Origin: JBDSKH01 sp035556655
Lineage (GTDB): Bacteria; Actinomycetota; Actinomycetes; Actinomycetales; Microbacteriaceae
Reading direction: 5' to 3'
Length of the DNA stretch: 17,850 nt
NCBI GenBank assembly: GCA_035556655.1
Contig: DATMFW010000083.1
Span: forward strand, 1 to 17,850
In this document: positions 6,185 through 11,711 of the stretch, piece after piece
Layout: the number at the start of each line of letters is the position of its first letter
Position numbering within the stretch: the stretch's first letter is position 1
Program-made: the position numbers and the translations under genes
Notes under the pieces: model-generated
What the model saw: the letters and a program-made list of their open reading frames with translations, nothing else
The model's database searches: none
Told to the model about the DNA's origin: nothing

Positions 6185-7800
6185 CGGACCTGCTCGAGGC
6201 GGTGCTGGCGACCGCCGATGCCCGCGGGGATTCGCCGGCCCTCACGCACGCCGGCCGCACCCTGAGCTACGCCGAGCTCGCCCGCGGCATCCGCAGCGTC
6301 TCGGCGGGGCTGCGGGAGGAAGGTCTCGCACCGGGGGACCGCGTGTTGTTCTCGGTGCGTCCCGGCGTCGATGCCGTGCTGCTGGCGCTCGGCATCGTGC
6401 ACGCCGGTGGCACGGTGGTGTTCGCCGATCCGGGTGCCGGTGAGGCGCTGTTCCGGGCGCGGGCGGCGCTGGCGGCCCCGCGGTTCGTCGCGGCCGAGTC
6501 TCTGCTCTACCTCGCCTCGTCGGGGCCGCTTCGCCGGCTCGCCCGCCGCCGCGGGCTCGAGCTCGCCCCGTACGCGCGGCTCGTGCCGGATGCCCGGCAC
6601 ATCTACGCAGGTCCGTGGCTGCCCGGCGTCCCCCGCGGTGCGCTGCCGTTCGCTCGGTGGTCGAGGAGCGCGCCCAGCGGCTCCGGTGGGTCGAGGAGGC
6701 CGCGAAGCGGCTCCGGTGGGTCGAGGAGGCCGCGAAGCGGCCGTGTCGAGACCTCCGAGCACACCCCTCCCGATCTCGATACCCCGCCGTCGACGGCTAC
6801 TCGATCACCGGAAGCGCTCATCATCTTCACCTCCGGCACCACCGACGCCCCGAAGGCCGTCGTGCACTCGCGCACCGGCCTCGGCGCCGGGCTGGCCGAC
6901 TTCGCGGCTGAGGTGGGCATGCGCGCCGGCCAGCGGGTGCTCACCGATCAGCTGATGGTCGGGGTCCCGGCCCTCATCGCCGGTGCGCACTGGAGCATCC
7001 CGCCCGCGGGCGCGAACCCCGGCGCGCGGCCCGCGCACTACCTGGGGCTGCTCCCGGAGGCCGAGGTGCTGTTCGCCGTGCCGGCCGCGATGGACGCGAT
7101 CCTGCGTGCTCTCGACGAGGATCCGACGCGCACCCCGCCCCGGCTCGACACCATCGTGCTCGGCGGGGCGCCCGTGCTGCGCCCGCTGCTGGAACGCATC
7201 GTCGCCCGGTTTCCCGGGGTTCGCATCCGGGCGGTGTACGGCATGACCGAGATCCTGCCGGTGGCGATCGCCGACGGCGCCGAGAAGCTGCGCGCCGAGC
7301 CGGGGGAGGGCGACCCGGTCGGCCGCGTCGTGCCGAGCGTCACCGCGCGCATCGTCGCGGGAGAACTCGTGCTTTCCGGGCCGGGTCTCGCGCTCGGCTA
7401 TCTCGGCGGCGAGCCGCTCACCGAACTCGCGACGGGCGACCTGGCGCGCCTCGACGCGCAGGGGCTGAGGTTGCTCGGCCGGCGGAAGGAGATGTTCATC
7501 CGCGGCAGTCAGAACATCTACCCGGGCCTCTACGAACCGATCGTCGCGGGGCTGCCCGGGGTCATCGATGCGGCGCTGGCCGGGGTGCCCGACGCCATCG
7601 GCGACGACAGGATCGTGCTCGCGCTGGTCGTCGACGCTCCCGGCGTGCTCGAGCGGGTGCGCCGCGCGCTGCCCGGACTTCTCGACGCCGGCGCGCTTCC
7701 GGATGCCGTCGTCGTGCTGCCGGAGTTGCCGCGGACGGGCCGCAGTCGCAAGCTCGACCGCGCGGCGCTGTCCCGCATCCTGCAAGATCAGGTGCTGTGA
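6181..7800 (+). CDS. OleC-like AMP-dependent synthetase carrying a repeat-derived insert
   Basis: The 539-residue ANL-superfamily enzyme has the ATP-binding motif FTSGTTDAPKAVV from about residue 216, the A5 motif VYGMTEI, the A7 motif TGDLARLD, the hinge region RRKEMFIRGSQNIYPG and the catalytic lysine Lys524 in GRSRKLDR. In OleC and its relatives such enzymes adenylate a beta-hydroxy acid and close it to a beta-lactone; that role is inferred from the OleA-like and OleD-like genes beside it, and an ordinary acyl-CoA/AMP ligase is possible. Residues ~159-210, immediately before the ATP-binding motif, are an Arg/Ser/Gly/Pro-rich stretch encoded by a palindromic repeat with a 30-bp tandem expansion (6656-6809). 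The rest aligns as a normal enzyme, so the insert is probably a surface loop. The GTG start overlaps the P450 stop by four bases. Confidence 0.8.
   Translation: MTDLLEAVLATADARGDSPALTHAGRTLSYAELARGIRSVSAGLREEGLAPGDRVLFSVRPGVDAVLLALGIVHAGGTVVFADPGAGEALFRARAALAAPRFVAAESLLYLASSGPLRRLARRRGLELAPYARLVPDARHIYAGPWLPGVPRGALPFARWSRSAPSGSGGSRRPRSGSGGSRRPRSGRVETSEHTPPDLDTPPSTATRSPEALIIFTSGTTDAPKAVVHSRTGLGAGLADFAAEVGMRAGQRVLTDQLMVGVPALIAGAHWSIPPAGANPGARPAHYLGLLPEAEVLFAVPAAMDAILRALDEDPTRTPPRLDTIVLGGAPVLRPLLERIVARFPGVRIRAVYGMTEILPVAIADGAEKLRAEPGEGDPVGRVVPSVTARIVAGELVLSGPGLALGYLGGEPLTELATGDLARLDAQGLRLLGRRKEMFIRGSQNIYPGLYEPIVAGLPGVIDAALAGVPDAIGDDRIVLALVVDAPGVLERVRRALPGLLDAGALPDAVVVLPELPRTGRSRKLDRAALSRILQDQVL
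6656..6809. repeat. Composite palindromic repeat (REP/BIME-like), copy B, inside the AMP-dependent synthetase gene
   Basis: The left unit begins GGTGGTCGAGGAG at 6656 and closes with GTGTCGAGACC at 6743-6753. The right unit (6772-6809) runs from GATCTCGATAC to ACTCGATCACC around the perfect stem GCCGTCGACGGC. The layout (left unit, about 18-base spacer, inverted right unit) is the same as copy A at 547-635. The right unit is also read in the same frame in both genes (DLDT..TRSP), whereas the left unit is read in a different frame. The left arm is expanded as a tandem repeat. Confidence 0.8.
6681..6740. repeat. Perfect 30-bp tandem duplication within copy B
   Basis: Bases 6681-6710 and 6711-6740 are identical, and a diverged third unit precedes them at 6651-6680. 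Thirty bases is ten codons, so each unit adds SGSGGSRRPR-type residues without shifting the frame. Each unit contains the repeat-element core GGTCGAGGAG with a GC stem, so this is expansion of the element's left arm. Confidence 0.9.
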
Positions 7801-8711
7801 GGATCGCGGTCACCGGGGCGGGAGGCTTCATCGGCGGCGCCGTCGCGACGACGCTGGCCGACCTCGACCACGAGGTCGTCGGATTCGGCCGCCGGCCCGA
7901 CGCCTGGGCGCACCCCCACGCGCGGTACCGGGTGTGGGACCTCACGACGGGTCCGGTGCGCGCCGACCGCGGGTTCGAGGCCGTGGTGCACTGTGCGGCG
8001 CTCGCCGATGACTGGGCACCACGCGAGGAGGCCATGCGCGTCAACCGGGACGGCACCCGGATGGTGGCGCGCAGCTTCCCGCACGCCCGGATCGTGCACA
8101 TCTCGACCTCGAGCGTGTACGACGCCTTCGAGCCGAGCGTGGACATCTCCGAGGACGCCGCGCCCGTGCGCCGCCACGTGAGCGCCTACTCGGAGTCGAA
8201 GACGCTCGCCGAGTTCGAGCTCGCCGGGACCGACGCCGTCATCCTGCGGCCGCATGCCGTGTACGGTCCCGGCGATACGACGCTGCTGCCACGGATCCTC
8301 GCCGGGGTGCGTCGCGGGCGCCTGGTGCTGCCGGAGGGCGCCGAGGTGCGGCACAGCCTGACCTCCATCGGCAACCTGGTGCTGGCGGTGCGGCGTGGGC
8401 TCGATCCCGGCTCTCCGCGGGGAACGTACAACATCGCCGACGACGTTCCCGTGCTGCTGTCGGTCGTGCTGCGCGAGTTCCTCGAGCGCCGTGGCGTGCG
8501 CGCGCGTCTGGTCCCGATCCCGTATCGCGCCGCGTTCGCCCTCGCCGGCACTCTCGAGACCGCCGCGCGGGCGACGCGCACCCGGCCCCGGCTGACCCGG
8601 TACGCGGTGTCGCAGTTGGGCATGGAGCGCACTCTCGACCTCACGCGCGCGCGGAGCCTGCTCGGCTATCGCCCCGCGCCGACCTCGCTCGAGGGCGCCG
8701 AGACCTGGTGA
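7797..8711 (+). CDS. OleD-like NAD(P)-dependent epimerase/dehydratase family reductase
   Basis: The 304-residue extended short-chain dehydrogenase has an N-terminal Rossmann motif TGAGGFIGG at residues ~6-14, the serine segment ISTSSVYD and the catalytic pair Tyr131 and Lys135 in AYSESK. RPHAVYGPGD follows where family members bind substrate. OleD enzymes reduce the 2-alkyl-3-ketoacid made by OleA to a 2-alkyl-3-hydroxyacid, the substrate of OleC; that role fits this position but a sugar epimerase cannot be excluded from sequence alone, especially with a glycosyltransferase in the operon. The GTG start overlaps the synthetase stop by four bases, making this the fifth gene in an unbroken chain of overlaps. 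It ends the operon: the next gene is convergent, across the inverted repeat at 8726-8814. Confidence 0.8.
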   Translation: MRIAVTGAGGFIGGAVATTLADLDHEVVGFGRRPDAWAHPHARYRVWDLTTGPVRADRGFEAVVHCAALADDWAPREEAMRVNRDGTRMVARSFPHARIVHISTSSVYDAFEPSVDISEDAAPVRRHVSAYSESKTLAEFELAGTDAVILRPHAVYGPGDTTLLPRILAGVRRGRLVLPEGAEVRHSLTSIGNLVLAVRRGLDPGSPRGTYNIADDVPVLLSVVLREFLERRGVRARLVPIPYRAAFALAGTLETAARATRTRPRLTRYAVSQLGMERTLDLTRARSLLGYRPAPTSLEGAETW

Positions 8712-8725
8712 GCCTGCCCCCTTGC

Positions 8726-8814
8726 GCGTTCCGAATCACGGATGCGTGCGACCCCCGCCGCGGAAACTCGGGCGACCCAGGGCCTCGGGCACGTGTACTC
8801 CGTGATTTGGACGC
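8726..8814. repeat. Long-armed inverted repeat between convergent genes (possible bidirectional terminator)
   Basis: The left arm at 8726-8742 contains AATCACGGA and the right arm at 8799-8814 contains TCCGTGATT. The nine bases are perfectly complementary, and the pairing extends outwards (GCGTTCCG against TGGACGC with a small bulge). The 56-base interior is GC-rich and includes CCCCGCCGCGG. There is no T-tract, so it is not a classical intrinsic terminator. It fills the whole 107-base gap between the OleD-like gene and the P450 gene, which hold no other recognisable feature. Confidence 0.55.
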
Positions 8815-8818
8815 GGGG

Positions 8819-10066
8819 CTACGAGACCTTCTGCACCACGAGTTCCGCGTAGGCCGGGATCAGCACCCGGCGCCCGTACCGGCGTGAGACCACCCGGAAC
8901 GGGCGTCCGTCGCCCAGCAGCAGCTCGAGGATCGCGGTGAGCTCGGCGCGCGCGAGCGGTCCCCCGAGGCAGAGGTGGCGCCCGGCGCCGAACCAGAGTT
9001 GCCGGTTCTGCGGCAGGTAGGGCCGGTCGATGCGGAAGCCTCCGGCCAGGTTGTTCGCCGTCCAGGTCAGCACCATGATGCGATCCCCGGCCCGCAGCGT
9101 GCGCCCGGCCAGCTCGAAATCTCCCATGATCGAGCGCCCGATGACGGGGGCGGGGGAGGTGACCCGCAGCGCCTCGCGCACCGCGTCATCCCGGTGCTCG
9201 GGGGCGGCGATCAACCGGTGCTGCTCCCCGGAGTCGGCCAGCAGCGCGGCCGTGCGCGCCATCGCCGAAGCGGCGGTCTCGGTGCCGGCCACCATGAGCA
9301 GGGTGGCGAGCCCCTTCGTCTCCTGCAGGGTGAGCCCGAGGTCGCGGCACCGGCCGATCACCGTGTCGCCGGGTGCGGTGGCGAACGCGGAATCGACGTG
9401 ACCGGTGAGGCGCTCGACGATCGCCCGCGCCCGGGCGATCTTCGCCGGGGGCAGCACGGTGTCGGCGGTGGTGCCGAGAGCGGTCGCGGCGAGCTCCTCG
9501 CCGGTGGCGAAGATCTCGCGGTAGGCGTCGTCGCCGCGCGAGGTGTCGACGGGGACGCCGAGCAGGGCCGTCACCATCTGCCCGACGAGCACCCGCGACA
9601 GGTCGGCCAGGTCCAGCGGTTCGCCGGCCTCGAAGGCCGCGCGCGCCACCTCGAGCCGCGGGCCCCACGCCCGGCGGACGAACGCGGCGCTGTTCTTCTC
9701 GGTGAACAGCTCGCGGCTGCGGGTGCGCAGGTCGTGGTGGCCGGGTCCGTCGAACAGGTCATAAACCCAGTCGCCGAGGATCTGCGCCCACAGGTGCCCG
9801 ACCCCGCCTTCGCTCAGCAGCGTGACGTGCTCGGCGTCGTTGAGCAGGGCCCGCGCGACGAGGGGGTCCGAGGTGATCCAGCCGAGCTTCGGCACCCTCA
9901 TGATAGGGCGCGCGAACTGGCCGAGCCAGTTGAGCACCGGCAGCGCGGGGCGTGCCGCGCGCAGCAGCCGGTGTTCGTGCGCCTCGGCGCCGCGTCCCCA
10001 GCCGTCGGCGACGAGGCGGATGCGGCGGCTCGGCCTCAGCGGAGCCAGATCCTCGGCGACCGGCAT
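8819..10066 (-). CDS. Cytochrome P450 (second, MarR-linked)
   Basis: The 415-residue P450 has a heme loop LWFGAGRHLCLGGPLA with Cys366, the ExxR motif in REALRVTSP and a canonical I-helix VAGTETAAS. The frame is open further upstream, but the ATG at 10066, two bases after the MarR stop, is the credible start because the extra codons would run antiparallel to MarR with no P450 character. The gene probably forms a two-gene operon with marR. It resembles the P450 of the neighbouring ole-like operon in size, in LWFGAG/CLG context and in its C-terminus (VLIPAYAELVVQ), so the two may act on related substrates. No redox partner gene is adjacent. Substrate unknown. Confidence 0.88.
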   Translation of the reverse strand: MPVAEDLAPLRPSRRIRLVADGWGRGAEAHEHRLLRAARPALPVLNWLGQFARPIMRVPKLGWITSDPLVARALLNDAEHVTLLSEGGVGHLWAQILGDWVYDLFDGPGHHDLRTRSRELFTEKNSAAFVRRAWGPRLEVARAAFEAGEPLDLADLSRVLVGQMVTALLGVPVDTSRGDDAYREIFATGEELAATALGTTADTVLPPAKIARARAIVERLTGHVDSAFATAPGDTVIGRCRDLGLTLQETKGLATLLMVAGTETAASAMARTAALLADSGEQHRLIAAPEHRDDAVREALRVTSPAPVIGRSIMGDFELAGRTLRAGDRIMVLTWTANNLAGGFRIDRPYLPQNRQLWFGAGRHLCLGGPLARAELTAILELLLGDGRPFRVVSRRYGRRVLIPAYAELVVQKVS

Positions 10067-10068
10067 CC

Positions 10069-10578
10069 TCAGCCGGCCTCGGGGGAGGCGTCGCCGAAGT
10101 CGAGGCTGAGCTTGCGCAGCAGGGCGGCGAGGCGCTCCTGGTCGGCTTTCGACAGCCCCTCGAGCAGGTCGGCCTCGCCGGCCAGCAGTTCGCTGATCGC
10201 GTCGTCGACGGCTTCGGTGCCGCGCGTCGTCATCACCACGAGCACGCCGCGGCCGTCGTGCGGGTCGGTGCGTCGTTCGACGAGGCGGCGTGCCACGAGC
10301 CGGTCGATGCGGTTGGTCATGGTGCCGGAGCTGACCAGGGTCTGCTGCAGCAGCGCCTTCGGGCTGAGCTGGTACGGGGTGCCGGCGCGGCGGAGCGCGG
10401 CGAGCACGTCGAACTCCCACGGTTCCAGCCCCGAGGCCTGGAAGGCCTGCCGTCGCGCCCGGTCCAGATGCTTCGACAGCCGGGCCACCCGGGACAGCAC
10501 GTGCATGGGGGTGAAGTCGACGTCGGGACGCTCGCGCGACCAGTCCTCGACGATCCTGTCGACCTCGTCCAGTCCCAT
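10069..10578 (-). CDS. MarR-family transcriptional regulator
   Basis: The 169-residue protein has the winged-helix layout of MarR regulators: a dimerising N-terminal helix (PMHVLSRVARLSKHLDRA), GLEPWEFDVLAALRRAG, a recognition helix region LLQQTLVSSGTMTNRIDRLV, and the wing RRTDPHDGRGVLVVMT with the family's Asp/Arg pattern. It should bind DNA as a dimer and respond to a small ligand, perhaps a lipid or aromatic compound; the ligand is unknown. It precedes the second P450 by two bases, so it likely regulates that gene and itself. The start is ATG at 10578; longer in-frame starts run antisense through the tRNA-Gln gene and are rejected. CAAGAT lies six bases upstream on the same strand, consistent with a leaderless message. 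Confidence 0.88.
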   Translation of the reverse strand: MGLDEVDRIVEDWSRERPDVDFTPMHVLSRVARLSKHLDRARRQAFQASGLEPWEFDVLAALRRAGTPYQLSPKALLQQTLVSSGTMTNRIDRLVARRLVERRTDPHDGRGVLVVMTTRGTEAVDDAISELLAGEADLLEGLSKADQERLAALLRKLSLDFGDASPEAG

Positions 10579-10583
10579 AGCCC

Positions 10584-10590
10584 TATCTTG
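10584..10590. promoter_or_regulatory. Overlapping divergent -10 boxes, tRNA-Gln / marR
   Basis: In the 33-base gap between marR and tRNA-Gln, the plus strand reads TATCTT at 10584-10589, a TANNNT match about 23 bases before the tRNA. The minus strand reads CAAGAT at 10590-10585, six bases before the marR ATG. Only one strong AT-rich patch exists in the gap, so the two promoters must overlap if both are here. No -35 was recognised. Confidence 0.4.
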
Positions 10591-10611
10591 GACTACGCGC
10601 CCCGAGCGCGA

Positions 10612-10683
10612 TCCGCTGTGGTGTAACGGCAGCACGACGGCCTTTGGAGCCGTGAGGCCCAGGTTCGAATCCTGGCAGCGGAG
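10612..10683 (+). tRNA. tRNA-Gln (anticodon TTG)
   Basis: The cloverleaf can be drawn in full. The acceptor stem TCCGCTG pairs with CAGCGGA over seven bases, followed by discriminator G. The D arm is GTG..CAC. The anticodon stem ACGGC/GCCGT carries the loop CTTTGGA, anticodon TTG. The T arm is CCAGG TTCGAAT CCTGG. CCA is not encoded. A tRNA-Gln upstream of glmU-prs is a familiar actinobacterial arrangement; here a nucleoside hydrolase gene sits between them, starting one base after the tRNA. Confidence 0.97.
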
Positions 10684-10684
10684 C

Positions 10685-11665
10685 ATGACCACCGGCGACC
10701 CCATCCCGATCATCCTCGACGTCGACACCGGCGTCGACGACGCCCTCGCCCTGATCGCCGCGGTGCGTCATCCGGGCCTCGATCTGCTGGCGGTGAGCTG
10801 CGTCACCGGCAACGCCGCGCTCGATCGCGTGGTCGACAACACGCTCCGGGTGCTGGATGCGGCGGGGGCTCCCGCGGACATCCCGGTGGCCGCCGGGGCG
10901 GTGCGCCCGCTGCTGGCACCCCCGCGCTCCGCGGGACACGTGCACGGCGAGGACGGGCTGGCCGGCATCGTGCTGCCGGAGACCTCCCGGGTGCCCGAGC
11001 CCGGCGGTGCGATCGAGATGCTGCGCCGGGTGATCCTCGGGCATCCGCAGAAGGTCACGATCGTCGCCCTGGCGCCGCAGACCAATCTGGCGCTGCTGCT
11101 GCGCATCCACCCCGAGGTCGCCGCGAACATCGAGCGCATCGTGTTCATGGGCGGGTCGTCGGCGATCGGCAATGCGACGGCGGTGGCCGAGTTCAACGTC
11201 TGGCACGACCCGGAGGCCGCGGCCGCCGTCCTCGGGTCGGGCATCCCGTGCCTCATGTACGGCCTCGACGTGTTCATGAAGGTGGCGATCGACGAGGCGC
11301 AGGCGGCCGGGCTGGCGTCGCTCCCGGATGCCGGGGTCGCCCTCGCGGGCCGGTTGCTGTCGCACCGCATCGCCTTCAGCGCCGACGAGGAGGCCGTCTA
11401 CTCCGGTCTCATCGGGGATGCCGGTGCGGTGTGCGCGCTCGTCGACCCGGGTGCGCTGCACGTGGAGCATCGGCCGGTACGGGTCGAACTCACCGGGTAC
11501 GCCCGTGGCCAGACCATCGTCGACCGGCGTGAGCGCGGTGGCGAGGACCTCGTGCACGGCACCGCCGGGGGTGCGACGCGCGTCGATGTCGCCCTCGACG
11601 TCGATCCCGCCCGTCTGGCGTCGGTCTTCCTCGCCGCGATCGGAGCCCCCTCGGTGGTCGAGTAG
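10685..11665 (+). CDS. Inosine/uridine-preferring nucleoside hydrolase family protein
   Basis: The 326-residue protein opens with the calcium-binding signature of the IUNH family, ILDVDTGVDDALAL (Asp12, Asp14, Asp18, Asp19). It also has EFNVWHDPEAA, where the family has its conserved Asn, and GLDVFMK, where the family has its last metal-binding Asp (usually GLDVTH-like). These enzymes hydrolyse the N-glycosidic bond of ribonucleosides for salvage; base preference cannot be read here because the Thr-His pair of classic members is replaced by Phe-Met. The ATG at 10685 begins one base after the tRNA-Gln 3' end, and no ribosome-binding site fits between. Its last four codons (GTG GTC GAG TAG) are the left arm of a palindromic repeat, so the original C-terminus was probably different. 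Confidence 0.88.
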   Translation: MTTGDPIPIILDVDTGVDDALALIAAVRHPGLDLLAVSCVTGNAALDRVVDNTLRVLDAAGAPADIPVAAGAVRPLLAPPRSAGHVHGEDGLAGIVLPETSRVPEPGGAIEMLRRVILGHPQKVTIVALAPQTNLALLLRIHPEVAANIERIVFMGGSSAIGNATAVAEFNVWHDPEAAAAVLGSGIPCLMYGLDVFMKVAIDEAQAAGLASLPDAGVALAGRLLSHRIAFSADEEAVYSGLIGDAGAVCALVDPGALHVEHRPVRVELTGYARGQTIVDRRERGGEDLVHGTAGGATRVDVALDVDPARLASVFLAAIGAPSVVE

Positions 11666-11687
11666 CCGCGAGCGGCGTATCGAGATC
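11653..11687. repeat. Palindromic repeat (REP-like), single-unit copy C
   Basis: GGTGGTCGAGTAGCCGC and GCGGCGTATCGAGATC form a hairpin with a short GAG loop. Its right end is the exact inverse of GATCTCGATACGC in copies A and B. It overlaps the 3' end of the nucleoside hydrolase gene and supplies the stop codon (TAG at 11663-11665). It stands 24 bases before the glmU start and may act as a transcription boundary. Confidence 0.8.
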
Positions 11688-11699
11688 CCCCGAGCGCGC

Positions 11700-11705
11700 C
11701 AGAAT
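11700..11705 (+). promoter_or_regulatory. Possible -10 box for glmU (leaderless)
   Basis: CAGAAT lies six bases before the glmU ATG, the same spacing as the TANNNT boxes upstream of the DUF2207 and DeoR genes. The first base does not match consensus, so this is weak. There is no clear Shine-Dalgarno sequence before this ATG. Confidence 0.35.
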
Positions 11706-11711
11706 AGAGCC

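Noticed and set aside
6681..6740. 30-bp repeats considered as a CRISPR remnant.
   Set aside because: The units are directly adjacent with no spacers and lie in frame inside an enzyme gene.
7797..8711. Sugar-nucleotide epimerase serving the glycosyltransferase.
   Set aside because: Not excluded, but the immediate pairing with the OleC-like gene and the OleA-like gene at the head of the operon makes an OleD-like reductase more likely.
8975..10684. In-frame extension upstream of the nucleoside hydrolase, opposite the second P450, MarR and across the tRNA.
   Set aside because: It has no protein-like composition and would translate through the tRNA-Gln gene. The conserved core begins at the ATG at 10685.
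11328..11711. Longer glmU reading frame starting inside the nucleoside hydrolase gene.
   Set aside because: The frame is open by chance; the GlmU core starts at the ATG at 11712.
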